Source: Streptomyces sp. NBC_00569
GTDB lineage: Bacteria; Actinomycetota; Actinomycetes; Streptomycetales; Streptomycetaceae
Length of the DNA: 64,000 bases
NCBI RefSeq assembly: GCF_036345255.1
Contig: NZ_CP107783.1
Location: 930,001-994,000 of the forward strand
Reading direction: 5' to 3'
Part shown: positions 1 through 7,237 of the stretch, piece by piece
Layout of the letters: every line of letters starts with the position of its first letter
Numbering within the stretch: position 1 is the first letter of the stretch
The notes under the pieces: model-generated
What the model saw: only the letters and a program-made list of their open reading frames with translations
Told to the model about the DNA's origin: nothing
Database searches by the model: none
Made by a program: the position numbers and the translations under genes

Positions 1-282
1 TGCGGCGAAGGCCTCAAGGACGTGCCGGGCGGCCTCGCGGTACGTCCCGACGGGGTCGTCGCCGAGTGGGCGCGGCCGCCACACCGCGATGTCCCCCTCG
101 CCGCGCGAGGCCGCCGCGAATCCGTGGTGCTGCGCGGTCATGTGGCCGAGGAGCTCACGCAGCGTCCACCCGGCGCACGGCGTCGGCCTGGTCAGGTCCC
201 CTGCCGTCGCCCGCGCCACCACGTCGACGCTCGCACGCACCGCTTCCGCGTCGAGCGCGACCAGATCCTTATTCGTAGGCAT
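1..282 (-). CDS. TIGR03086/MDMPI-N family protein, N-terminal part
   Basis: The gene reads leftwards off the window, so only the first 94 residues are visible. It starts MPTNKDLVALDAEAV and carries the motif TPCAGWTLRELLGHM, followed by AQHH at about residues 38-56. This pattern is typical of the DinB-like, mycothiol-dependent maleylpyruvate isomerase N-terminal fold (TIGR03086 group), whose histidines bind a divalent metal. Most such actinobacterial proteins are about 190-200 aa and have no assigned substrate. It is divergent from a marR gene, and the -10-like TGATAA lies directly in front of the ATG, so the mRNA may be leaderless. The family call is from motif memory; the reaction is unknown. 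Confidence 0.75.
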   Translation of the reverse strand, partial: MPTNKDLVALDAEAVRASVDVVARATAGDLTRPTPCAGWTLRELLGHMTAQHHGFAAASRGEGDIAVWRPRPLGDDPVGTYREAARHVLEAFAA

Positions 283-286
283 GTGC

Positions 287-327
287 TTATCATCAGCCTG
301 CGCCTATCACATGTCAACGTCTATCAT
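287..327. promoter_or_regulatory. Divergent promoter/operator between the TIGR03086 gene and marR
   Basis: The minus strand carries TTGACA (312-317) and TGATAA (287-292), separated by 19 bp. Transcription would begin almost at the ATG at 282. The plus strand carries TATCAT at 322-327, 6 bp before the GTG at 334. The element TATCATC occurs at 288-294 and 322-328, with TATCAC at 305-310 between them. These repeats overlap the promoter elements and are candidate MarR contacts. Promoter strength and operator function are inferred. Confidence 0.4.
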
Positions 328-336
328 CGGCGCGTG

Positions 337-771
337 ATGGCCAAGAACGGCGGACGCCGCGACCTCGCCGCGATGCTGCAGCCCCTGATGCGGTCCCTCA
401 TCGCCGCCGAGCTGCCGGTGCTCGCGTCGCACGGGATCTCGATGTGGGGATACGTCGTCCTCAGCGCCCTGGACGACGGCCCCGTCCGCACCCAGGCCGC
501 GCTCGCGACGGCGATCGGCGCCGACAAGACCCGGATCATCTCCACGCTGGACACGCTGCAGGAGTCCGGTCTGATCTCCCGCACCCCGGACCCGCACGAC
601 CGCCGGGTCCGGCTCCTCTCCATCACCGACGACGGGCGGCGCGTGCGCCGGTCCGCGCAGACCGACATCCACGCGCACGAGGACCGCCTCCTGGCCCGGC
701 TCCCCGCGGCCGACCGCCGGGTCTTCCTCGACGCGGTCCACACCCTCACCCCGGATGCGGACGCGCCCTAG
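337..771 (+). CDS. MarR-family transcriptional regulator
   Basis: This is a 144-aa winged-helix regulator, a normal MarR length. The winged helix is visible as RTQAALATAIGADKTRIIS, then GLISRTPDPHDRRVR, which has the DxR wing signature of the family, and LSITDDGRR. The start is taken at the ATG at 337; a GTG three bases upstream is equally possible. No Shine-Dalgarno sequence precedes either, so translation may be leaderless. The open frame continues upstream to position 22, but that part is the antisense shadow of the divergent TIGR03086 gene. MarR proteins usually repress themselves and a divergent neighbour and are released by a phenolic or other small ligand; here the neighbour would be the TIGR03086 gene. 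The stop overlaps that of the convergent hydrolase by 3 bp. Confidence 0.85.
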   Translation: MAKNGGRRDLAAMLQPLMRSLIAAELPVLASHGISMWGYVVLSALDDGPVRTQAALATAIGADKTRIISTLDTLQESGLISRTPDPHDRRVRLLSITDDGRRVRRSAQTDIHAHEDRLLARLPAADRRVFLDAVHTLTPDADAP

Positions 772-2279
772 TCGGCATCAGCCCCCAGGTGTCCGAGAAC
801 CGAGCGCACCGCCCGGTCCACCGCGTCACGTGACGCGTCGGTGGGGTCGATCGTCTCGAATCCGTGGTGTCCGAGCGGCACGTCGATCACCTCGAGGGCG
901 GCGCCGCAGTCCTCGGCCGCGGATACGAACTCCTCGACCGTCACCGCGATTTCGGGGCGTTCGAGCCCCACGCGCGTCAGCACGATCGGCAGCCGCCCCG
1001 CACCGCGCACCGCCGTCGCCGGGCGGAACCGGGTGTCGGCGAGCCCCCAGCCCGGCAGCGGCGCGAGAATCGGGTACGAGGCCGCCACACACCGCAGCCA
1101 GGACGGCGGCGCCGCGAGCCAGTCGGCCGCGAGAAGCCCGCCGGCGGAGACGAACCACAACGCGACTCGCCCTCCGTCCACCCGTGGATCGGCCCGTACG
1201 AGCTCGATCGCCCCGGCGATGTCCTCGGCGGCCCGCCCGTACGCGGTCAGCTCGTGGAGCCGGTGGTCCACGGTCACGCCGACGGCTCCCAGGTTCGCCA
1301 CGTACTGCGCATAGCCCACGAAGGCGGGCCAGTCGCGCGGTGTCGGACGGGTACCGGCCGGCACCGGTCCGCCGTGGACGAACACCACGGCCGGCCGGGG
1401 ACCGTCGGCGTCGGGCAGATGCAGGTCGACGCGACCGGTCCGCTCCCGGGGCCGCTCCTCGACGTCCATGAGGAACGGCCGGAGATGCGCGGGCCGCTCG
1501 CGCACGGTGGCCACCCGGTGCCCCTTCCCCGCGGCGGCCCTGAGCAGGACGTCCACGAGCTCACGCGGAGCGGAGAGCATCGGCCAGTGCCCGGTGTCGA
1601 GTTCGAAGAGGGTGACGCCCAGCTCGGCGAGCGCCCGGGACGCGGGATCACCCAAGGCCGCCATCGCCTCGACCACGGCGATGCTCGACCCGTTGGCCGT
1701 GCACAGGACGCCGGTCGTCGGCAGTCCGGCGGCCGCGCCGGACAGCCGCAGCGGCTGCGTGAGCGTGGGCAGGGGCTGAGGAGCGGCCAGCTCGGTCAGC
1801 CGCGCCAGGGCCTCGCCCGGGAGGCCGGCGACGCTGCCCCAGCGCTGCCACTCCTCCCCCGTCGGCGCGGGCAGCGTCCCGGCGCTGTTCTCCTGGGCCA
1901 GGCTCCGCACGCGCTCGCGGACCGTCTGGTCGGGCACCAGCTCGAGAGCCGGGTCGCCGTCCTCGGGGATGCCGACATCTACGTGGACGATCCTGGAGAT
2001 CCGCCCGGGGCGCCGGTCCGCGGCACCGCGCACCGGGTGGATGCCGTAGCAGTGGCCGACGAGGACCACGTCCTGCCCCTCGACCCGGTCGATCAGCCGG
2101 ACCAGCTCCTCGATGTGCGCCTCCAGGTCCGCGCCCGGCACCGCCGCACCACCGCCGTCCTCCATGCCGGTCAGCGTCACTTCGTACGCCCGCGCCCCCG
2201 AGTCCCGCAGCCCGGCGGCCACTTGCCGCCATACCCAGCCGCCGGTGTGGGCCCCCGCCACCAGAATGAATGCCGTCAT
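768..2279 (-). CDS. Tandem alpha/beta hydrolase (two hydrolase domains in one chain)
   Basis: The 503-aa protein is two alpha/beta hydrolases in one chain. Domain 1 (about 1-250) starts MTAFILVAGAHTGGWVW and has a nucleophile elbow GHCYG, with cysteine where serine is usual, and a C-terminal histidine in DTGHWPML. Domain 2 (about 270-503) has an oxyanion motif VVFVHGG, an elbow-like FVSAGG and a histidine in GHHGFE. Single-domain esterases of each type are about 230-260 aa, so this is roughly double length. I see no internal stop or start with a ribosome binding site that would split it. A good ribosome binding site (GGGAGGAGA) precedes the ATG at 2279. Expression is probably controlled by the adjacent MerR protein. 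The substrate is unknown; the domain 1 cysteine could mean altered chemistry or loss of activity. Confidence 0.75.
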   Translation of the reverse strand: MTAFILVAGAHTGGWVWRQVAAGLRDSGARAYEVTLTGMEDGGGAAVPGADLEAHIEELVRLIDRVEGQDVVLVGHCYGIHPVRGAADRRPGRISRIVHVDVGIPEDGDPALELVPDQTVRERVRSLAQENSAGTLPAPTGEEWQRWGSVAGLPGEALARLTELAAPQPLPTLTQPLRLSGAAAGLPTTGVLCTANGSSIAVVEAMAALGDPASRALAELGVTLFELDTGHWPMLSAPRELVDVLLRAAAGKGHRVATVRERPAHLRPFLMDVEERPRERTGRVDLHLPDADGPRPAVVFVHGGPVPAGTRPTPRDWPAFVGYAQYVANLGAVGVTVDHRLHELTAYGRAAEDIAGAIELVRADPRVDGGRVALWFVSAGGLLAADWLAAPPSWLRCVAASYPILAPLPGWGLADTRFRPATAVRGAGRLPIVLTRVGLERPEIAVTVEEFVSAAEDCGAALEVIDVPLGHHGFETIDPTDASRDAVDRAVRSVLGHLGADAD

Positions 2280-2340
2280 GGCCGTCTCCTCCCGCGCCGT
2301 GGTCCGCGGACGGCCACAGCGGCCGTCCGCGCTCGCCGGT

Positions 2341-2371
2341 ACCGTAGGAACTCCCCCTGAGGGAGGTTCAA
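2341..2371 (-). promoter_or_regulatory. MerR-type promoter (19-bp spacer) for the tandem hydrolase
   Basis: On the minus strand TTGAAC (2366-2371) and TACGGT (2341-2346) are separated by exactly 19 bp. The spacer holds the dyad CTCCC-N5-GGGAG (2351-2365). An over-long 19-bp spacer with a dyad inside it is the hallmark of promoters activated by MerR-family DNA distortion. The start of transcription would lie about 50 nt upstream of the hydrolase ATG. The ribosome binding site of the divergent merR gene (GGGAGG, 2361-2366) sits inside the same dyad, which suggests autoregulation. Confidence 0.75.
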
Positions 2372-2374
2372 GCC

Positions 2375-3331
2375 GTGCCCGCCGACAGCATGTGGTCCAT
2401 CGGTGAGCTCGCCGAGCGCGCGGGCGTCACCGTCAAGACGGTCCGCTTCTACTCGGACCGCGGTCTGCTGCCCGAAGGCCCCCGCAGTACGGGCGGCCAT
2501 CGCCGGTACGGGCCCGAGGCGCTCGACCGGCTCCGCGTCATCCGCTCCCTGCGCGCCCTCGGCCTGCCGGTGCCGGACGTGCGCCGCGTCCTGGGAGAGG
2601 AGGGCGGACTGAACGGCGCTCTTGAGGACGTCGTCGCGGGGCAGTTGCGGGGCATCGGCTCTCAACTGGCCGCGCTGCGCTGGCGGGAGGCCGCGCTTCA
2701 GCTCCTCCAGGACTGCACGCCCGCCGAGCGCGCCGAGCGGCTGCTGCTCGTCGGCGCGATGTCCGCCCCGCCCAGCACGGCCGCACCGGCCCGCTTCTGG
2801 CGCCGGTGGCTGCCGCCCCGCATGCCCGCGCGGGTCGTCTCCACCGTCCTCGACCAGGCCGTGCCGCAGCCTCCGCCGGACCCGACTCCGGCCCACGTCC
2901 TGACCTTCGCCCGGCTGCACGCCTTCACCTCGCGTTCCTGCGAGGGCGGCGACCGCGGCCAGCCGGCGGCCCATCGTACGGAAGGCGGGTTCCGCCCCGG
3001 GGTGCTCTACGAGGGGCTCAGCGAGGCCTACGCACTGGCGTCGCCACACCTGTGCGACCGGCGGTCACCCCGGGAGGGAGAGGCCCTGGACTGCTTCGTC
3101 TCCGCCTACGCCGCCTCACGGGGCGTACGTGACACCCCCGCGTTCCGCCGTGCGCTCAGTGGGGTGCTGGCGGCGGATCCGCGGATCGACCACTACTGGC
3201 AGCTCGTCGCCGAGCTGACCGGTCCTTCGCGGCCGACGCCGGGGGCCGCCCACGACTGGCTCTGCGCCGCGCTCGACGCCCAGGTCGGACGTCGGGCCGC
3301 GGGGGGCCGACGGGCAGCCGCCGCCGGTTAA
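2375..3331 (+). CDS. MerR-family transcriptional regulator
   Basis: The DNA-binding part is clear: WSIGELAERAGVTVKTVRFY near the N-terminus, then GGHRRYGPEALDRLRVI, the MerR helix-turn-helix and wing. A coiled dimerisation helix runs to about residue 115. The remaining 200 residues are a long effector region I do not recognise, far larger than in metal-sensing MerR proteins (about 130-150 aa total), so the ligand is probably an organic compound. The start is the GTG at 2375, which has GGGAGG 8 nt upstream; an ATG at 2390 is an alternative. The protein most likely binds the 2341-2371 promoter and activates the divergent tandem hydrolase. The ligand is unknown. Confidence 0.88.
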   Translation: MPADSMWSIGELAERAGVTVKTVRFYSDRGLLPEGPRSTGGHRRYGPEALDRLRVIRSLRALGLPVPDVRRVLGEEGGLNGALEDVVAGQLRGIGSQLAALRWREAALQLLQDCTPAERAERLLLVGAMSAPPSTAAPARFWRRWLPPRMPARVVSTVLDQAVPQPPPDPTPAHVLTFARLHAFTSRSCEGGDRGQPAAHRTEGGFRPGVLYEGLSEAYALASPHLCDRRSPREGEALDCFVSAYAASRGVRDTPAFRRALSGVLAADPRIDHYWQLVAELTGPSRPTPGAAHDWLCAALDAQVGRRAAGGRRAAAAG

Positions 3332-3409
3332 TCGCTGGGCCGGCGGCCTCGGTGTCCGTATCTTTGCGCAACGGCAGACGCACTGTGCGGCTCGACGCGG
3401 AAGGCTCCC

Positions 3410-4315
3410 ATGTGTGCTCGTAAGTTGCGGCCCGAAGAGACGGACATCGACGCCCCGTTGGTGCGCCGGCTCATCGACGCGCAGTTCCCGCAGTGGGCCG
3501 GTCTGCCGCTCACCGAGGTCGTCTCGGCCGGTACGTCCAACGCCATGTACCGCCTCGGCGAGGACATGGCCGTACGGCTCCCGCGCCTTGCGGGCTCCGC
3601 GCAGGACGTGGACAAGGAACACCGCTGGCTGCCCGTGCTCGCCGCAGCGCTCCCCGTGGCCGTCCCCATGCCACTGGGCAAGGGAACTCCCGGCGAGGGC
3701 TACCCATGGCCGTGGTCCGTCTACCGCTGGCTCGACGGCGCCAACCCCGCCCCGGGCCACACCTCGGAACCAGCCCTGCTGGCAGAGGACTTGGGGGAGT
3801 TCGTCACCGTGCTCCAGGGGGTCGATCCCACCGATGGCCCCGCCTCCTACCGCAGCGAGCCGCTGGCGGAGCGGGACGAGGTGACGCGTTCGGCGATCAA
3901 CGAGCTGCGGGCGGAGCTGGACGGGGACGGGGCGAGGGCCGTCTGGGAGTCGGCCCTGGGAGCCCGCGGGTGGGCCGGGCCCGCCGTGTGGATCCACGCG
4001 GACCTGCAGCCCGGGAACGTGCTCGTCGCGGACGGGCGGCTCAGCGCCGTCATCGACTTCGGATGCCTGGGTCTGGGCGACCCGGCGGTCGACCTGATCG
4101 CGGCGTGGTACCTGCTGCCCGCCGGTGCGCGCGAGGTCTTCCGCAGCGGTTCGGGCGCGGACGACGACGCCTGGGCCCGGGGTCGCGGCTGGGCCCTGTC
4201 GGTCGCCCTCCTGGAGCTCCGGCACTACCGGGAGACCAACCCGGTGATGGCCTCCATCGCCCGCCATGTGATCGCGGAACTCCTCGCGGACGGCACGGCA
4301 CCGGCGGCGGTCTGA
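3410..4315 (+). CDS. Aminoglycoside phosphotransferase (APH)-fold kinase
   Basis: This 301-aa protein has the APH/choline-kinase fold. It shows a nucleotide loop region EVVSAGTSNAMYRLG, a catalytic-loop motif HADLQPGNVL at about 199-208 (consensus HxDxxxxN) and the metal-binding motif VIDFG at about 218-222. The sequence VRLPR and SVYRWLDG matches the common actinobacterial group annotated as aminoglycoside phosphotransferase family, most members of which have no proven antibiotic target. It therefore phosphorylates a small hydroxylated molecule using ATP or GTP, but resistance should not be assumed. The start ATG at 3410 has only a weak GGAAGG upstream. It ends 28 bp before the convergent HAD-like gene; only a weak GATCCG/CGGATC inverted repeat lies between them. 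Confidence 0.8.
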   Translation: MCARKLRPEETDIDAPLVRRLIDAQFPQWAGLPLTEVVSAGTSNAMYRLGEDMAVRLPRLAGSAQDVDKEHRWLPVLAAALPVAVPMPLGKGTPGEGYPWPWSVYRWLDGANPAPGHTSEPALLAEDLGEFVTVLQGVDPTDGPASYRSEPLAERDEVTRSAINELRAELDGDGARAVWESALGARGWAGPAVWIHADLQPGNVLVADGRLSAVIDFGCLGLGDPAVDLIAAWYLLPAGAREVFRSGSGADDDAWARGRGWALSVALLELRHYRETNPVMASIARHVIAELLADGTAPAAV

Positions 4316-4342
4316 CGATCCGTCCTGCCGCACCGCCCCGGA

Positions 4343-4888
4343 TCAGTCCGCGGCGGCGCGCAACCACTCTTCCAGGACGGCGAAGTCCGCTTCGGTGAGA
4401 CCCTGTCGAGGGTCCACGCGATGCAGCAGGGCGCGTTCCGGATAATGTTCGAAGACCCAGGAACGGTCGATGTCGGTGATCTCGTCGTCGACCCAGGCGA
4501 AGCGACGGCCTTGTGCCTGGCAGACCAGGGCGCGGGTCTTCCAGTGGAGCCCACGGACGCCGTGCCACTCGTCGCGCGCGTCCCGCACCGGCGGATCCGG
4601 CCAGTCCACGACCGGCAACGGCGGCAGTCCGAGCAGCGGGGCGACGCAGTCGTTCGCTTCGTCCATCCAGGTCGTCGCCCAGACGAGCTCGCACGGGAGC
4701 GCCGCGAGCCGGGGCCCGTACGCGGGGTTGATCCTGGCCAGCAGGGGGTTCAGGTCCGCGCCGAGCGGGTCGGGGCAGCCCGGCCGGTGCAGCGGATACG
4801 TCGGGTAGCAGTCCGGCGGGCCGCCGAACGGAATCAGCGGCCCGTCGACGTCGAGGAAGAGCAGCGGAAGGTGCGCGTATCCGGTCAC
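4343..4888 (-). CDS. HAD-like domain protein
   Basis: The 181-aa protein opens with LPLLFLDVDGPLIPFGG, the DxDG phosphatase motif I of the HAD superfamily, followed by ATTWMDEAN (motif II-like threonine) and a late acidic WVDDEITDID (motif IV-like). Secreted, membrane and C-terminal extra domains are absent. I chose the GTG at 4888 because it sits just before motif I. The open frame continues far upstream only because it reads through the GGTCAC repeat as an alternating Val-Thr run, which is not protein-like. A -10-like TACTGT ends 6 bp upstream of the GTG, suggesting a leaderless message. Substrate unknown; actinobacterial members are usually listed as hypothetical or HAD-domain proteins. 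Confidence 0.72.
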   Translation of the reverse strand: MTGYAHLPLLFLDVDGPLIPFGGPPDCYPTYPLHRPGCPDPLGADLNPLLARINPAYGPRLAALPCELVWATTWMDEANDCVAPLLGLPPLPVVDWPDPPVRDARDEWHGVRGLHWKTRALVCQAQGRRFAWVDDEITDIDRSWVFEHYPERALLHRVDPRQGLTEADFAVLEEWLRAAAD

Positions 4889-4894
4889 TTCGGC

Positions 4895-4921
4895 ACAGTA
4901 TCGACTGGGGGCCAGGCCCCC
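4895..4921 (-). promoter_or_regulatory. Candidate -10 and adjoining 15-bp palindrome upstream of the HAD-like gene
   Basis: The minus strand carries TACTGT (4895-4900), 6 bp from the GTG start at 4888. Six bases upstream of it is a perfect palindrome with 7-bp arms, GGGGGCC-A-GGCCCCC (4907-4921), which would overlap the spacer or -35 region. It could be an operator. It could also be a short hairpin, but the 1-nt centre makes that weak. Confidence 0.35.
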
Positions 4922-5008
4922 ACCCGCGCCCGCGCCACGGCATGGCGGGCATGACGGGAGACACGGGTCGTGCGGTCGGCCACGAACCGGCGGGCGCCTG
5001 GCGAACGC

Positions 5009-5080
5009 GGTCACGGTCACGGTCACGGTCACGGTCACGGTCACGGTCACGGTCACGGTCACGGTCACGGTCACGGTCAC
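5009..5080. repeat. GGTCAC hexanucleotide tandem repeat, 12 perfect copies
   Basis: Twelve uninterrupted, identical GGTCAC units fill 72 bp between the HAD-like gene and the luciferase-family gene. The unit is a multiple of three, so copy-number change would not alter any frame running through it. In the six frames it reads as Gly-His, Val-Thr, Arg-Ser or Arg-Asp alternations. I do not think it is translated. Perfect identity of all copies suggests recent expansion by slippage. Confidence 0.95.
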
Positions 5081-5333
5081 CTGCAGTGTGCCGGACATCC
5101 GTCACTGGGTGCATATGGGGCCCGTCTGCGCCCAGGCTCTGCGCGACTCCGGCGATCGGGAGCGCCGGGACCCGATCCGGCCGTGGCTCGGCCCCGGGGC
5201 GCGGGGCTTCGGTGACGGCCCCGCTCGCGTGCCCCGGCGCCGGTCACGCCGTCCCCTTCCGCCCCTTGTGAGGTTCCCGAAACCGCCGATTGACCAAGCA
5301 GGCGGTGAATAGGGCTGGTTGACCGGGTGAAGA
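5081..5333. other. Non-coding stretch between repeat and luciferase-family gene
   Basis: Open frames here have poor composition and no recognisable motif, and I see no convincing hairpin or promoter. Together with the repeat and the HAD promoter this gives about 445 bases without a supported gene. Confidence 0.5.
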
Positions 5334-5843
5334 GTGCGCAACCATGTCCACATGACCGCGGCCCATCGCGCCATGACCCAGCTGGAGTCGTGGCCGAACC
5401 TGGTAAGTGGCTCTCCCCGGTGCGCCGTAGGGCGCTCCTTCGGGACAGCAGGGTGCGACATCGTGCATTTCCATGCCAACGATGCAGCAGATCTGTACCT
5501 CACCCGGACGGCGGTCGAACGCCTCCTTCCCCAGCTGCGCGACAGCACCGCGATCCGGGTGCGCCCCGGTGCCTCATGGATCACCGTGCTGCTCGACTGC
5601 GACGACGACGTGGCGCTCCTGCTGACACTCATCAGCGTGGCGCTCAAGGAACACGACGCGGTCAGGGGGCCCGAGGAGGAGTACGGCGGGCCTCACACCG
5701 CCCGTACGGCTCCGCCGTGCGACTGGGAGCCGCGGGCGGCGCCTTCGCCGCGGGCGGCCGGGCCGGTGGCAACGTCCGTTCATCACGGCCGCGTTCACGA
5801 CGCGTGGAAGGCCGTCGGCCGGATGCTGCCGCACGGACACTGA
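5334..5843 (+). CDS. Luciferase-family (luciferase-domain) protein of unknown role
   Basis: The core (about residues 7-100) has the pattern MTQLESWPNL, IVHFHAND, VRPGASWITVLLDCDDDVAL and TLISVALKEH. It matches a small actinobacterial family annotated as luciferase family protein (PF17648-like). Despite the name, no light-emitting chemistry is established for these. Members are usually about 100-130 aa, so the proline- and alanine-rich tail after about residue 110 is extra and may be disordered. The GTG at 5334 and the ATG at 5352 are both possible starts, and neither has a strong ribosome binding site. It is divergent from nothing obvious and ends 66 bp before the convergent LacI gene. Confidence 0.6.
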   Translation: MRNHVHMTAAHRAMTQLESWPNLVSGSPRCAVGRSFGTAGCDIVHFHANDAADLYLTRTAVERLLPQLRDSTAIRVRPGASWITVLLDCDDDVALLLTLISVALKEHDAVRGPEEEYGGPHTARTAPPCDWEPRAAPSPRAAGPVATSVHHGRVHDAWKAVGRMLPHGH

Positions 5844-5909
5844 CGGGAGCGCCGGGGCGCGTGAGCGGGAGTCCGCGACGGGGACCCGGCAACCGGCCTC
5901 AGCCGCACG

Positions 5910-6980
5910 TCAGTTGCCGCCGCCCGCCCCTATCTCGGCGCCCCGCGCCGCCCCCGTGCTGTCGCGTTCGATCAGTCCCGGCAGCGGCACCTGCACCGTC
6001 CGCGAGGGGCCGCCGTCCAGGAGTGCCGTCAGTTCCTGGGCCGCGGTCCGGCCGAACTGGACCGTGTCGCGGGAGAGTGCCGACAGCCAGGGCTTGACCA
6101 TGCGGCACAGCGGGGAGTCCTCCCAGGCCACCACCGAGACGTCGCCGGGAACCGAGAAGCCCAGCTCACCGGCGGCGGCGACTCCGGCGACGGCCATCAC
6201 ATCGTTGTCGTAGACCAGCGCGGTCGGGGGTGTGTCGCCCTCCATCACGCGGCGGGTGACCGCGGCGCCCTCGGCGTCCGAGTAGTCCGTGGTCACGGAG
6301 CGCACCTCGGTCAGTCCGCGCCGCTCGGCCTCGGCGCGCAGGGTGCGGATGCGCCGCTCGGTGTGCGCGAGGCCCGGCAGGCCGGCGATGTGGACGATGC
6401 GGCGGTGCCCGAGCGCGTACAGCTCGTCGACGACCGACGCCATCGCGCCGGCGTCGTCCGCCCACACCGTGGACATGCCGGGGTGCTCCGCGTCGGGCAC
6501 TCCGCCAATCACCACGGCGGGCAGCCCGAGTTCGTCGAGGAGGGCGGGGCGCGGGTCGGCGGTGCGGGGGTCGACGACGAGCACGCCGTCCACCCGGTGT
6601 TCGGCCCACCAGCGCCGGTAGACGGCGCACTCCGCCTCGACGTCCTCCACCACCTGGAACAGCAGGCCGAGGTGGCGTTCCGCCAGGACCTCCTGGATGC
6701 CCGAGATGAGCTGGAGGAAGAACGAGTCCACGCCCAGCGTGTCCGCGGGGCGGGCCACGACGAGTCCGACCGTGGCCGCGCCTTCGCCGGACAGGGCACG
6801 GGCCGCCGTACTGGGCCGCCAGCCGAGCTGTTCGGCAACCCGCCGCACCCGGTCACGGGTGACCTCGGAGACCCCTGGCCGGTCGTTGAGTGCGAACGAC
6901 ACGGCGCTCTCCGACACACCCGCCCTGAGCGCGATGTCCTTCATGGTCGGTCGGCGCGCGGGAGACCGCTTGGCTGGCAC
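5910..6980 (-). CDS. LacI-family transcriptional repressor of the mannoside locus
   Basis: At 356 aa this is a full-length LacI protein. The N-terminal helix-turn-helix is MKDIALRAGVSESAVSFALN with the hinge-helix region STAARALSG. A periplasmic-binding-protein-like effector domain follows, with VGLVVARP, DGVLVVDPR and TALVYDNDVMAVAG. The start is the GTG at 6980, preceded by AAAGGGG. It is divergent from the sugar ABC transporter and glycosidase genes, and a cluster of LacI-like operators fills the gap, so it most likely represses that operon and itself. The inducer is probably a mannose-containing oligosaccharide, given the GH38 gene; that is inference. Confidence 0.92.
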   Translation of the reverse strand: MPAKRSPARRPTMKDIALRAGVSESAVSFALNDRPGVSEVTRDRVRRVAEQLGWRPSTAARALSGEGAATVGLVVARPADTLGVDSFFLQLISGIQEVLAERHLGLLFQVVEDVEAECAVYRRWWAEHRVDGVLVVDPRTADPRPALLDELGLPAVVIGGVPDAEHPGMSTVWADDAGAMASVVDELYALGHRRIVHIAGLPGLAHTERRIRTLRAEAERRGLTEVRSVTTDYSDAEGAAVTRRVMEGDTPPTALVYDNDVMAVAGVAAAGELGFSVPGDVSVVAWEDSPLCRMVKPWLSALSRDTVQFGRTAAQELTALLDGGPSRTVQVPLPGLIERDSTGAARGAEIGAGGGN

Positions 6981-7026
6981 AGCTGCCCCTTTCCCCGTGG
7001 AGCCCCGGTGGGTTCCGCGGACCAGC

Positions 7027-7085
7027 GTAGCGCATGCTACCTGCGCACTAATGCGCTTGAGCTTAAGGCCCTAAAGCGCATTAGT
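7027..7085. promoter_or_regulatory. Clustered LacI-type operators
   Basis: Two 14-bp near-palindromes with a central GCGC, CTAATGCGCTTGAG (7048-7061) and CTAAAGCGCATTAG (7071-7084), are themselves arranged as a perfect inverted repeat with 12-bp arms (7047-7058 and 7074-7085). Their centres are 23 bp apart, about two helical turns. A third imperfect dyad, GTAGC-GCAT-GCTAC, lies at 7027-7040. The form matches LacI/GalR operators, and the location between lacI and the transporter genes supports binding by that repressor. Confidence 0.75.
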
Positions 7086-7159
7086 CTCGCATCGCAAAAG
7101 GTCTACTCCACTGCTCTGACCAGGGACTATTTGATGTGACTCCCAGCAGTTTCCGAGAA

Positions 7160-7189
7160 TGCATTGACTTTTTCCGTGATCGCAATGCA
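7160..7189 (+). promoter_or_regulatory. Inverted repeat overlapping a -35-like TTGACT before the transporter gene
   Basis: TGCATTG (7160-7166) and CAATGCA (7183-7189) are exact inverted repeats 16 bp apart, and TTGACT (7164-7169) overlaps the left arm. This may be the promoter of the transport operon with a second control element. No good -10 is visible at 17 bp. Confidence 0.3.
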
Positions 7190-7237
7190 GGGTCTGCACG
7201 GCAACATTCGACGCCGCCGCAAAGGAGCCGTGTCACC

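Noticed and set aside
3410..4315. Calling the APH-fold gene an antibiotic resistance gene
   Set aside because: Kinase motifs do not reveal substrate, and most chromosomal homologues have no known resistance role.
4942..5271. Open frames through the GGTCAC repeat giving Arg-Ser, His-Gly, Val-Thr or Arg-Asp runs
   Set aside because: No conserved flanking sequence and no convincing ribosome binding site. They arise because the repeat unit is six bases long.
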